Source: Dipylidium caninum (Eukaryota; Platyhelminthes; Cestoda; Cyclophyllidea; Dipylidiidae). Taken from it: a stretch of 64,000 bases of DNA. Shown here piece by piece: positions 50,801 through 61,203 of the stretch. Position 1 is the stretch's first letter. Every line of letters starts with the position of its first letter. Location of the stretch: contig QEYB01001381.1 of the NCBI GenBank assembly GCA_017562135.1, forward strand, positions 1 through 64,000, given 5' to 3'. The notes below the pieces were generated by a model. It saw nothing but the letters and a program-made list of their open reading frames with translations, searched no databases and had not been told where the DNA came from. The translations under genes were made by a program, and so were the position numbers.

Positions 50801-50985
50801 TGCCTCGACGCGCGATCGCAAGGAATGTGGGCCGTCGGATGGAGAGGCCGCACGTCGCCCCACCGTCTCGGCTCGTGCGGCCATCGCGCCAACCTGCCCT
50901 CCCCAGGACGAGGGCCCACGCGACGTCGGATGGTGAAAGACGCTGTCACTCAGTCGTGCGCTCGGCGGACAGCCGCCTGTCACAG
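47862..50985. other. Intergenic region downstream of XPF
   Basis: It begins with the XPF 3' end, including an AATAAA at 48048-48053. After that I see no supported gene. Short frames at 48702-48902 (plus) and 49068-49403 (plus) have protein-like stretches but no domain, no splice partner and competing frames on the other strand. A run of 15 G lies at 48983-48997. Confidence 0.5.
48048..48053 (+). promoter_or_regulatory. Poly(A) signal of XPF
   Basis: A canonical AATAAA 187 bases after the XPF stop codon, followed by a T-rich stretch. It is the first such hexamer seen downstream of the stop. Confidence 0.55.
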
Positions 50986-51242
50986 CGGCAGCGAAGGCTT
51001 CCCCGCCGCGGATGGTTTCGCCAGCCGCTTTTACGACATGCCCGAAGCCATTGCGTTCGCACAACTTAATTCCCCTCTCGACGTGGCCAAAAAAGACCCC
51101 TCCGTTCATCCTCCCGACGTCCGCGAGCAAAATCCGCTCTTCCAGAACAAGAGAGAAGGGGGAACCAGTCTCGCTGTGCGTCAGCCGCTCCGAACTTCTC
51201 CACGCCCACATGGATTTTCCCCGCCCGAATACCGCAATCAGA
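50986..51242 (+). CDS. Candidate internal exon, unknown protein
   Basis: A 257-base open segment bounded by a good acceptor (GCCTGTCACAG|C) and a canonical donor (CAGA|GTAAGT). The phases in and out are consistent with one frame. The translation is unlike neighbouring chance frames: it includes D-G-F-A-S-R-F-Y-D-M-P-E-A-I-A-F-A and ends P-P-E-Y-R-N-Q. The frame stays open past the donor to 51583, through a Ser/Arg-rich stretch that could be another exon. No domain is recognised. It could belong to the same plus-strand gene as the exons at 55.06-56.17 kb, but nothing proves the link. Confidence 0.3.
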
Positions 51243-51583
51243 GTAAGTTCAAAGGTTCCTCCCTTTGCGCCAAGCATATTTTCCCCACGGCAATCACTCT
51301 TCAGCTACAGCCATCTCGGAGCGGTGAGGAGCAGTCGGCCGGCACCGACCTCCTCCAGGGCGCCTCCATGGCGGAAAGCTCGAGTGAACGCCGCGGTTTC
51401 GCTGTGTCAAGCTCCGCCAGTCAAGAACAGAAACTGACGGTGTCGAGATCCCGGCGCCTTGCACTCCATCCGGGTGTGGCTGCCCTCCGACACCAGCCCT
51501 TTCGGCGCCGACGGCGAAGGTATTTTAATCCCCGAATGATCGGGCAGTCGTTGGCCGGTCGCGTCGGTGGCAGTTCGTCTTAA

Positions 51584-52987
51584 GCGACACCAATGTCGCC
51601 GGGTAGGGCTTTCTTAAGCAAACCTAACCACGTCTTGAAGACCGACCTTCCTCCTGGTGTGCGTTGTCAAAAACACCTTGGGTCAAGTTGGGACGAAATC
51701 GGCGACAAGCAGAGGAGGCCTCGGTTCTCCCCTGGCGTTGGCGCAGGCTTCAATGTGGAGAAGAGCAGTCGAACTCCACGTCGAAACCGCAACCGGCCCG
51801 TTGCAGATGAAAGAAGTTTCACCGTCGCGGAGGTGCACGGTGCGCTGGTTTGAGATCCAGCATCGACATCAGGAAGAGCAAGCACCTCTGCCAAGCGGCG
51901 GGGGGGTGACGCCCCAGTCGGTAGGGGGCTAATGACTGTCGTTGACCAATTGCCAAGCCCCGAGTCGTGGACCGCTGATCCTCCGCGGCTTGGAGCGCCC
52001 ACTTGAGGCCTCACTGCGCCCGGTGGAGAGCGTCGGCAGACACAACTCGCATAGCATCATACGACGGAAGACATGAGCTTGTGAGAGCGAGGTCTTTTAG
52101 ACTTTGCCGAAGTGCTGGTGCCCCCCACTCGGAAGGAGGCGGGACGTGACGACGGTGCTGTAGCTCGACGTGGGCTCACACACACACACACACACGCACA
52201 CACACGCCAGAGCGAGCACTGGCAGGTCTCAGCCTTCCGGAAGACTCTCAATTCAGCGGCAGACTGCGCCACCCACGCAAGTGTGCGGTCCTGGGGCCCA
52301 CGAACAAAATTGCCGGGATATATTCTGTCCCTTTCTCATCCTCAAAAGCCTTTTTCTTTACGAAAATCGTGATGAGCGTAAGAAAAAAAGGTTTTGAGTG
52401 AGTTAACGACTGTCGAGCGCATGTCGCCTACCTGTTGGGAGGCGGTGCCCCCGGCCCGCCTCCTCGCCTCACCGGAGACGCGACTCCAGCCACAAACCCC
52501 GCATGGCGAGGCCTTCCACTGCCCGTCTGCCTGACGACGAGGGAGGACTGGGACTCCCAATTCACCGAGTCGGCGCGTGTCATGTGGGCGCACCAGCGGC
52601 GACTTAGGTTAAAAGTGCAATCACGAGGCGAAAGAAAGAGTTCTTCACACGCTCAGCCTCGTTGTTCGCGCGCCGTTCTTCTGCCACTCGTTGAAACTCT
52701 CCGCGGGTCGAGGCAGCGCTGGCTCAGAGGCTCAATCAAAAACCGACACTGTCCTGCTGGAAAATGAGGCTATTCCTGCCAGAAGGTGCTGCCGGTGCCC
52801 TGTTCTGCGGGCCGCTTTCGCTGGCAGCCCCACTTCTGCAAAGTGAGAAGGCTGCACATTTCGTGGAAGAGTACAAATAACCTCCTGAACAGCATAAAGA
52901 TTTTGTTACAAAATATATCCAGAAGTTCTTCAACAAAGCAAAAAACAGTTGGTCATGGTTATCGTGGAAAGACGTATGTTCCTCGTG
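51584..52987. other. Intergenic region, nothing recognised
   Basis: No supported gene. It includes a CA microsatellite at 52176-52207. A plus-strand frame at 52435-52767 has no domain, and its composition resembles the opposite-strand shadow. Confidence 0.5.
52176..52207. repeat. CA dinucleotide microsatellite
   Basis: A CA run with one CACG interruption. Confidence 0.9.
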
Positions 52988-53344
52988 TCAATTGTGAATG
53001 GAAGATTCATCGTCCTGAAATCCCTCATTGGCCGCGAATTCGGTTTGCATTCGCATAAGCTCCTCGAAATCCCGCCTCTGGCGTCTCTTCTGGCGGATCT
53101 TCTTGTAGGTGAAGAGGATGAGGAAGAGGACGCAACAGGTCACGCCGAAGAAGAAGATGACAATGCCGACGGTGTGCTTGGTGGCGTTCTGCTCCTCCTC
53201 GCCCGAGCCCCACATGCAGCCGCCGATGAGGAAGGAGAGGACGAAGAGGGCGAAGAGGATGAAGAGCGCCGGTTGGCCCTCGAACAGCAGCATTTCTGCG
53301 ACGCGTCTTCGCCAAACGCCTCCACGTGATATGCGTGCGTTCAC
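52988..53344 (-). CDS. Small two-pass membrane protein, family unknown
   Basis: A 118-residue single-exon frame. The first 23 residues are Arg-rich. A hydrophobic segment follows at about 24-46 (A-L-F-I-L-F-A-L-F-V-L-S-F-L-I-G-G-C-M-W), then an acidic loop G-S-G-E-E-E-Q-N-A-T with an N-glycosylation sequon N-A-T, and a second segment at about 57-79 (G-I-V-I-F-F-F-G-V-T-C-C-V-L-F-L-I-L-F). A strongly basic stretch K-K-I-R-Q-K-R-R-Q-R-R and an acidic, Ser-ending tail complete it. By the positive-inside rule the C-terminal tail is cytosolic and the loop lumenal. A second in-frame Met (M-L-L-F-E-G) at residue 18 is an alternative start. CpG-rich DNA and two CCAAT boxes lie just upstream. I do not recognise a family. 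It could be one exon of a larger gene. Confidence 0.6.
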   Translation of the reverse strand: MNARISRGGVWRRRVAEMLLFEGQPALFILFALFVLSFLIGGCMWGSGEEEQNATKHTVGIVIFFFGVTCCVLFLILFTYKKIRQKRRQRRDFEELMRMQTEFAANEGFQDDESSIHN

Positions 53345-53408
53345 GGGTGTGAGCAGAACTCACGGCGTCTATCGATCGGCGCGGTGCGTGCGCGAGGACG
53401 CGCGCGCG

Positions 53409-53439
53409 CCAATTTCTGAGGCCCCGCGGCTCCGATTGG
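53409..53439 (-). promoter_or_regulatory. Paired CCAAT boxes in a CpG-rich promoter
   Basis: CCAAT at 53409-53413 and ATTGG at 53435-53439 lie in opposite orientation, in very CpG-rich sequence (GCGCGCGCC, GCCGCCGCGG). They are 65-95 bases upstream of the ATG of the two-pass membrane protein. No TATA box was seen. Confidence 0.5.
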
Positions 53440-54710
53440 CTGCCGCCGCGGATGCCACGTGAGCACCAAGTGAAGGGAGTTGCCATGGCGCCTGGAGGTG
53501 GAATGGGGCGTTCACCCTCTCCTCCATTGAGCAGGGCGACACCCATTTCGTCGTGTGCCTCCTCCTCTCCTCGAATCAAACACCACGCTTAGCATTATGC
53601 AATCCACGCCCCCGTGTGAAGGTGCACCTACTCTTGGAATAATACGCCCCCGCCAGCGTGTGCCGAGGTTCTGTTGGAGACGAGTTTGCGGGTGGGACTG
53701 TAAGACACATTGCGGAGAAGGGCCTACACTGCTGCCAGGCCATGCGGCAGAACACGTCAAAGTGCAGTCGTCAGACTCGTCATCCGGGGGGTTCCTCCAG
53801 TCAGGCACTGCGTTCAGTGATTGTAGCTTTTGGGCAAAAGCGACAGCACTTGGAATTTGGCGAATTTGACTCCTAAATCGACCATTTTCTTAACAATATT
53901 ACTTACTCGAAAGCCTCACTTAGTCATGACATGCTTGAGGCTCTTGAGGCTTTGCGAGAGGAAGGCAGGCCTTTCCTTCCCTTCCACAAAGAGCTTGGAG
54001 GCTGCTCACAACAGGCTACACCGGCTCTGTTATTGCCTCGCATTTTTAGGCGTTCCGTTGAATCGAGCTCTCGTCCCCCGGAGCAAACGCCTTCCACCTT
54101 CCTCAGTCAGCATTCCAGCGGTCGTGCCAGGGGAGTTGGGGCATCTCAAGTCAGTAGCCACCGCGAAGTTCGCTGGCTTGGGGTGCCCGTCAAGTCTAAG
54201 CCTCCTTCCCAGCGTCTTTATTTCCTTTTTTGCAATACTCCTCGCTAAATCTCCTCGTAGATTTGCGGAAAAGGCGACTAAGTTTCCCGGCTCGGTGGGA
54301 CCGCCCCACCAGGCTTCGGGGAGGTGAAGCAGCCCATCATCCCTTGCTCCCTCGGGAGGACAGAGCAACCATTTCCGCTGGCCGACGGCGGATGCCGCCG
54401 CGAACCTGCCTGCTGTCATGCCGTAGGCCATGGATGATCTCAGGATCGGCTGTGGCCGCCGACGAGAGGCCACTTTGCGCTTGCAGTACGAAGAAGCGGT
54501 GAGGTGGGCCCCCTTGACGCTCCATCCGACGCGGTCCGTCCACGACCGACTGTTTCAACCCTCGGGCTGTCTTAGTAGTGCGGACGGTCCTGTCACCAGA
54601 CAACCAAAGTCGGCTGAGAAGTGGAAGATCACTGAGAGCCGGAGAAGGTTCACCTCTTTGGTTCTGTGCAAGGATGATCTACTTCCTCCCATCGCTCCGC
54701 CAGTCCTTGC

Positions 54711-54746
54711 AAGGAGGAGGAGGAGGAGGAGGAGGAGGAGGAGGAT
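54711..54746. repeat. AGG trinucleotide microsatellite
   Basis: About 11 AGG triplets, giving Arg or Glu runs in false frames. Confidence 0.9.
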
Positions 54747-55060
54747 GAAGTTCTGGTGGGGCCCACCATCTTCACGTCAGTCTTCTGTTCCTCAAAACAA
54801 AATCTATTTAGTCCGTGAATCTTCACCAGTGACCCGCAATTAACACGCATCGGTGACTGGCTCTCGAGAGCCGCGTGATTTCCATTCGCCGTAGCAGAAA
54901 TCGAGCAACAGCGGTGGCAGAGTGGTCGTCCGGTGGTCATCAGGGCGCAGCCGTCCCGCCCGCGGCATAATTCCAGCGCAAAGGCTTCTAATCTGGGAAG
55001 GATCAGGCGCAAAGTGCTTGCTGGGCCACCAGGAGTTTGTCCGCCGGTTTCTACACGCAG

Positions 55061-56165
55061 ACATGGACGAGCGCGAAAGGCGCGGACGCTGGAGACGGAC
55101 GGTCTACGGCCGGGTGGTGGGCGACGCTTTGCGGGAGGAGAGCGCGTCCCTCTCGTCCGACTCGATGGAGGAGCTGCGACGACCCCTGGCGTCAGTTATC
55201 CTCGGCTCCTCGCCCTCCGAGGCCACGGACGCGGGGCCCGAGTCGGTCGGTGGATCCGCAGGGTCGGTCGGTGGATCCGCAGGGGCGGTCGGCGGGCCGA
55301 CGACCTCGTCCTCTTGGTGGAGCCTGGCGGGGTCGAGGATGGAGACAGACACACCGCCTGAGGACCTCTCGAGGCTCTGCCTGACGCCCCCGAGCGACGT
55401 GTCATCTGTGAGTCAACTCAGAGGCCGCTTTCGATGTCGCCTTGACTAAGCACACTTTCCTTTTGAAAGGCCCTGCCAACCGCGTCGTGCTCGCCAACAC
55501 GGGCACTTGCGACGGATGTCCCCAAGGAGGGCTAGAAGGAGGTTTCCGGGCACCGAGAGACTGTGGGAGTCAGAGACCAGCTCGCCTTGCACTTCGCCTC
55601 TCCGCAGCGGTTGGGGCGCTCATGCGGCGGAGGCGTGGACGCGGCGTCGGACACGCTATGAGATGCCTCACGTGGAGTCGGGGGTTTCCGACACCAGCGT
55701 GACCGAGGCCGATCTTCCGCAGCCCCCCCGGCCGCACTCCCCGCGCCCGGAGGAGGGTCCGTCGCCTGCACCGCCCCGGGAAAGCCGACTCGTCTCGCAA
55801 AGACACTCGGGGCGAGGAGTGTCACCCCGCTTGTCATATTCCAGCTTCATCAGCCATCGCTACGGACGACTGCTAGCGCAGCCGGCTTCGGCTCCATCGT
55901 CTTACCCCAGAGCGTTGAAGAGGAGGTCGAGGGCGCGGAGGAGAGGCCAGCAGTTGAGGTGGAGGGGCTGGGAACTCGAGGCGGGAGAGTAGAGGCCACC
56001 CCAGCCACTACCCGCCCCCGCAAATGTAGTCCTGCGTCTTTTACCCGCTTCCCTCGCGGCGACGCTTCAACTGGTGGGAGTAGGGCAGACGGTGCCACGG
56101 TTCGTCTCCGAGCGCCCCCACCAGCCGACGCGAGCGCGGCGCAGAGCCGTGCTGGGCCTCAGTAA
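55061..56165 (+). CDS. Putative multi-exon gene, unknown protein
   Basis: A tentative three-exon model. Exon A 55061-55407 follows a good acceptor (GGTTTCTACACGCAG|A) and ends at a canonical donor (TCT|GTGAGT). It reads M-D-E-R-E-R-R-G-R-W-R-R-T-V-Y-G-R, then a Ser-rich stretch, two near-copies of V-G-G-S-A-G, and D-T-P-P-E-D-L-S-R-L. A middle exon, likely ending near 55791, carries V-E-S-G-V-S-D-T-S-V-T-E-A-D; its start is uncertain because the obvious acceptor at 55469 gives the wrong phase. Exon C 55845-56165 follows TTGTCATATTCCAG and reads G-F-G-S-I-V-L-P-Q-S-V-E-E-E before a TAA stop. The frame upstream of exon A is also open (G-H-Q-E-F-V-R-R-F-L-H-A), so exon A may begin earlier. The protein would be polar and probably disordered. 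No family is recognised. Confidence 0.35.
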
Positions 56166-57426
56166 ACTGTCTCGCCGAAGGCCTACGCGTTCCTCCGCGA
56201 TATTCTGCGAGGCAGGCTTCTCTCCCCTCCCTTCCCCTTCCCTCCTCTCCTCTCCCCTCTCCTCTTCTCTCTCCTGCACTCACCTCCACTCCACTCGGCT
56301 CGACTGCCGCCCTTCCGCCGAGCCCGCGGCCCGCCGGCGCCGCGGACTGCGCGACCTTCCGCGGGCGCGGGACTGACATGTCAGTCAGTCGGGGAAGAGA
56401 CTAAATACAGCCAGCTTTTGTGTAATATTCCTGCTGCTCCACGGTCCGTCGGATGGTGGGTGGGAAACCATGGAGGGGGCGTTGGCTGTCAGCGGAAGGC
56501 AAGGAGTGCAATTTCAGGCAGGTTTCGCTATCGTCAGGGGAGGCGGTTCAACATTGGCTTCTGCCAGGGCTGCGGCAGATCGCATTTGCCTTTTTGAAAA
56601 ATATCCTTGTTTTCGGAGTTAATAAGTCACCCGAGGACTTGTCAAATGTCGTTTCGGTCAGAGCGCTCCCGTAAGGACGAAGAGGGTGGCAGTCGGTCGG
56701 AGGAACATCGGGTGAACGCGGAGGAGGGTGTGGCAAAATGTCACATTGCGACGAGGCTAGTTAAGTTGCCGACAGGCGTTGAAGCTCTCCTTGGTCGTCG
56801 TGCCGACTGAGCGCTGCTGGCTGCCGGTCGGACGAGTTGTCCCCGTCGTGTCCACGTGTTCGAGGGGCGATGGATGCTGGCAACTGCACCGCGTTTGCTC
56901 CGCGCCGCGGGGAGGCAGAGGCAGGAAATTTCGTCAACTTTCAAGGGCCATTGTGGCGGGGAAGTTTGCATGCCAGTCAGTAACCCCGACGAGGGAAGAG
57001 ATTTCCACTGGCGGAGGTGAGGTGAAAGGACCTTAATGGCATGTATGAGGATCCTCAATAGCTGAACACAAGAGCATCGAAAGGATAAAAGATCAGAGGG
57101 AAGAGGGAAGAGGAGGCGTCAAAGGCTGGCTAATGAGTGCAGCCTCACCAAACATGCTGATTATGCTGTTGGAAGGCAGGTGGATCTGCGTCGAACAACG
57201 TTGACAAGAAATCTCCTCTCCGAACCTGGCTGTCCGCAAACTCCAAAATCCGAGTTTGCAGACCACACTGCCAGTCTTTCCTAATCCGTTCCATCTGCTA
57301 TTCATTGCTTGGAGATGCCTATTCCACAATATGTGCCGACGCAGAGATTCGACTGTGCTCGACGATGCTTCACAAAGTGTCGGCTTAAGGGAAAGTGGAC
57401 AAAGAACTGGTCCAACTGTCATCGGT

Positions 57427-57756
57427 AATCACGATGATGAGACCGTCGCGTTGGCTACGTGGCAAACCGACAGCTTGTTGAGGTCAGTCGGCCATCTGAA
57501 AGGTTCTTCACGATCCTGTCATCAAAATCACCTCGCGACGACCACGTGGTGCTTCCGCGCAGGCTGGCTGAGCAGAACCTCCAATCTGTGTGCGGTTAAT
57601 GTAAAAGTGGCGATATCCCGACAGCCCCTTCATATCCTCACAGAGGCGTTAATGGGCAGTGCTCGAGCCGGTAGCGTGCGCACTACTCATACAATTTCAG
57701 TAGGAACTGTAGTTGCTCCTTGTGAAACGAAGGGAGAGCACGAGAAGCGGTGTCGA
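57427..57756 (+). repeat. Tandem duplication, first unit
   Basis: About 330 bases that recur, diverged, in 57759-58092. Shared strings include GACAGCTTGTTGAGGTCAGT, GCTTCCGCGCAGGCTGGC, TCTGTGTGCGGTTAATG, TATCCTCACAGAGGCG and AATTTCAGTAGGAA in the same order and spacing. By eye the identity is around 80 percent with small indels. It could be part of a dispersed repeat family. No coding capacity is recognised. Confidence 0.8.
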
Positions 57757-57758
57757 CA

Positions 57759-58092
57759 ATCACGGTGATGAGACCACCTCGTAACCATACATGATCCTGG
57801 CGTTGGCTATGTGGCAAATCGACAGCTTGTTGAGGTCAGTTAGCCCTATGGAAGGTTCTTCACGAGCCCGACCACACGATGCTTCCGCGCAGGCTGGCAG
57901 AACAAGACCTCCTAGTCCCGAAGTTATGCACCCATCTGTGTGCGGTTAATGCGAAAGTGGCGATATCCTGACAGCCCTTCTTATCCTCACAGAGGCGTTG
58001 GAATAGGCAGGTGTTCGTGTGGGAACTTACGCCCTACTCATATAATTTCAGTAGGAAGCCTCGTTGCTCGTTGTGAAACGAAGTGAGAACAC
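57759..58092 (+). repeat. Tandem duplication, second unit
   Basis: The diverged direct copy of 57427-57756, immediately adjacent and in the same orientation. It carries two small insertions, one near 57777-57797 and one near 57911-57928, relative to the first unit. The junction lies in a short shared AATCACGGTGATGAGACC-like string. Confidence 0.8.
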
Positions 58093-59933
58093 GGAAAGCA
58101 AATTGGAGTCATGTAAGAGCTACAAGGTTTGGCGAACAACCTCGTAGGCATCGCCTGGCGCAAAATAGAGAACTGATTCGTAGTGCGCTGCCACTGTTAC
58201 AGCGACGACACATGTAGGGCAACTGCCACATCGAGTGCCTGATCTCTCTACCGCATGTTTTGGAAAGACGTTGTCAAAAAGCTGAGGCAAACCTGATTTA
58301 TTCCCCCCACAGACAAACACACATTCCATTCGAGCAGGCGTAGTGCCAGGGATAAAGCGGTGGTGGTGCCGGAGCTTTTATGGCAGTCGCAGCCCGACTC
58401 CCCTCAGCGCACCCGTCTACACCCTGAAGTTGCCCGCGGTGAAAATCGTACTGAATTTACTCTCAGACGACGTTGCTTAACGTAACCCAGATAATAAAAC
58501 TGTTGAAGCGAGTTAAGTTTGCATGCTGCAACGAAAATTATTCAACGTGACAGGCAGGGTCAGGGCACCCGAAATCGCGCCATCTTCACAACTGACTCAA
58601 GTTCTCAATGCCAAACCGACAGGTTGAGTGCACACTGCCCTCGCCTCTGTTCATCGAAGGCGACCTTTGTTCTAGTCAAGGAGTTAGGACTCGCGGACCA
58701 TGCCTGAGTGGCCTTCGCTCCACTTAGCCTGCTTTAATGGCACTCTGCGAGGCAGCCCCGCGGTCGGAGACGACTTGAGCTCTTGAGTGTTTATTATGTG
58801 CAAATAAAGCTTTTGAAAAAAAGGGGGAGAGGGAGGGGGAGGAGCGAGACAAGAGGATTGAGTGTTTGGACCTTAAGAGCAAACGACAAGCCAAACACTT
58901 TGACACACAAGCGGTAATGCTGGCTTAGGTGCATCGCCCAATACTTGCAGAAGGCCTGGACATGCCGCTGTCAGAATCGTGAGCATAAACTGGCTGCCAT
59001 GGCAATACCAGTGGCGCTCCTCGACGACCTCGAGCAAAGGCTCGGTCGTGGGGGCTCACCCATCGTCTCCGAGGGATTATGGGATGATGTGGCTCCGGAA
59101 GAGGGATGTCGGCGTCGAAGAATTAGAAATGAAACGTTACATACATCCATGTGAGGGTGGAACAGCGAAGGGGGAAGCCGAATTTGGTGGAGTCAGAAAA
59201 GTGGAAAGGGGAAAGGCGATGGGGCGAGGGCCTGCATTAGACGAATGGAAGCAACAGGAGCCGGCAGTGGTGCGGGCACGAGGAGCCGGCAAACCTAATA
59301 AGGGTGGATAAAGCGAATATTTTAAGAAGTGTTGGACCCGGAGAATAGAAAATCCGCCGAGTTAACAGATCGTGGATGTCCTCGTTAGGAGGATCAGACA
59401 AAGATATCGCCTGGGGAGTGAAAAGTAACCGGAGGGGGAGAGCAGAAGCGAGGCGGTGGCAGCAGAATGACCCCCACACCGCGAAATGCTCGCAAGCACG
59501 ACACCAATTCATGCCATGTCTTTCTACCTTCCCATATCTCGGAGGCTTGAAGGAGGCGAGTCGGCAACATCACCCGTCTTGCGCCTTGCAATTAACCTCC
59601 AAGTCTAAAACATAATTCCTTCGGTTACATTGCAAAATGAGCCATTAGAATTGCTAGCAAGTGACATTTTAACCGACCACTCCGCAATTCATGCCGCTGG
59701 AGACAATTGCCACTTTCAACTAATAAGTCTTCTCTGAACTACCATGGAGTCTACTTCGTGAACCACTTTACCGCAAGGTAAGCAAAGTCTAAGGCTGTTA
59801 CGGCGGGGAGAAGAGGATCGCCGTCCACCCAATGCGATCGAATGAACTCGGCTGGTCAGCAAAGACGCAATTTCATTGGCGGATATCGAGATCCCCGAGT
59901 CGCATCAATACGCGATTCGCCCCCTTTTGCGCA

Positions 59934-60232
59934 TGAGCGATTTCATTGTGGCCAGCGCATCTCCAACCAACCCGAGGGAGAAGGGCGTTGAACGTGCAGA
60001 CAAAGTCTCCTACTCCACTAACAGACGCAGCTGCGGTCTCTGCGAATGTGTTACTCTTTCGCTCCCACCAGTCCTCCCTCACGAAGAAATCAACCCTCCT
60101 CCTGTTGCTACTTCTACCGGCCCCACGGAGGTTTCCCTTCCGCCCTCCTTCTATTCTGCCGCGCGGTTAACTGGGGCACAAATTCAAGGAGCCTCACAAA
60201 CTGTTTCTCTCAGTTCTGCCAGCCCACCTTAG
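59934..60232 (+). CDS. Possible small protein, unknown
   Basis: A 98-residue frame beginning M-S-D-F-I-V-A-S-A-S-P-T-N-P-R-E-K-G and ending at TAG. The frame is also open upstream (A-D-I-E-I-P-E-S-H-Q-Y-A-I-R-P-L-L-R), following an acceptor-like CTGGTCAG at 59859, so the true exon may begin there. Inside it lies a 36-base GT-AG segment (about 60035-60070, ending CTCCCACCAG). Its length is a multiple of three, close to the 38-41 base introns of XPF. A CCAAT/ATTGG pair at 59829-59879 could instead mark a promoter here. No family is recognised. Confidence 0.28.
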
Positions 60233-61059
60233 GCAGATGCTTCGACTAGCTTGCATTCGGTAGTCAAGTCACGTTCAAACCGATTTCTTTTATCCCGACG
60301 TTTTAAAGTTTAGCTATGTTCTCTAACTTTATAAAATACCTTACGTCTGGGACGCCATTTTCGCAAATACCCAAGCTGTAAGCGACTGCGTCCACTGAGG
60401 ACCGAGGTGACCCATGTTAGAAGCAGTGTGTGGCAGATCTCATTGCGTACCGACGAATTAGAGCAGTCACAGTAAATCGGGTTTTCAGAACTCGTGCCGG
60501 CGATAAACGGCATATTTCTGTGTGTAGCCGACAGAAGGACGAGGGGGGCGGTAAGAAGGTGTTACACCTTTGACGAAGGCATTGGTAAAAGCATTAATAA
60601 ACAGGGTGACATCCGCTGCGGACCACATCAAAGCACAAAGATAATTCCTTCGTCTACAAGTAGGAGGCAACTAAATTGAGAACTAGTAAAACTACACTAG
60701 ACTTTCAACCTGCTCTTACTAGATCCGGGCTGGCTATTGTCAAGGCATCCGCTTCGGTCCGAGCTTTACTCAGCTTAAAGTGTCGCAAAAGAATGCTGAT
60801 CAATTCTTTAATTTTCTCTTCTTAAGCACGCAAACCCCACCCTGATGGTCTTGAAGCCCAGAATATTGGATAAGAAGAACAAGGAAGTCTCAAACAGTTT
60901 TTGCAAGTTGATTTTATGGTCACCATTTAACCATATTCAATCAGTAAAGAAGACCGACAGGGAGGCGAGGAGGCAGATAACAGAGGGCTGTTGACCACAT
61001 TCAACAGGCGTGTGTAAACGTGGCATTCGCGTAGACACGGCGGTCGCCACGGCCGTCGT

Positions 61060-61171
61060 CCAATCAGCTTGCGCGAATTAAGGCGGCGCGCGCTGTAGCC
61101 GCCAGTTGGAGGCGGAACATGTGTTGCACCCAGTTTTGATTGGCTGCTGCAGAAGTTATTAACTATATAAG
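61060..61171 (+). promoter_or_regulatory. TATA box and opposed CCAAT boxes of the kinase gene
   Basis: CCAAT at 61060-61064 and ATTGG at 61139-61143 flank CpG-rich DNA. TATATAAG follows at 61164-61171, 33 bases before the kinase ATG at 61204. Transcription would then begin only a few bases before the ATG, giving a very short leader. It is a complete, classical RNA polymerase II promoter. Confidence 0.7.
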
Positions 61172-61203
61172 AGCCCTCAAAAATTACAAATCTAACCATC
61201 GAG

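Larger units (their letters stand above)
53345..55060. other. Intergenic region with CpG-rich edge
   Basis: Apart from the promoter near 53.4 kb I see no supported gene. An AGG run lies at 54711-54746. The short frames are overlapping, Ser/Arg-rich and lack domains. Confidence 0.45.
56166..61059. other. Intergenic region with an old tandem duplication
   Basis: It starts with a CpG-rich stretch (to about 56.4 kb) that could be a promoter. It contains the tandem duplication at 57427-58092 and the weak frame at 59934-60232. I see no other supported gene. Confidence 0.45.
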
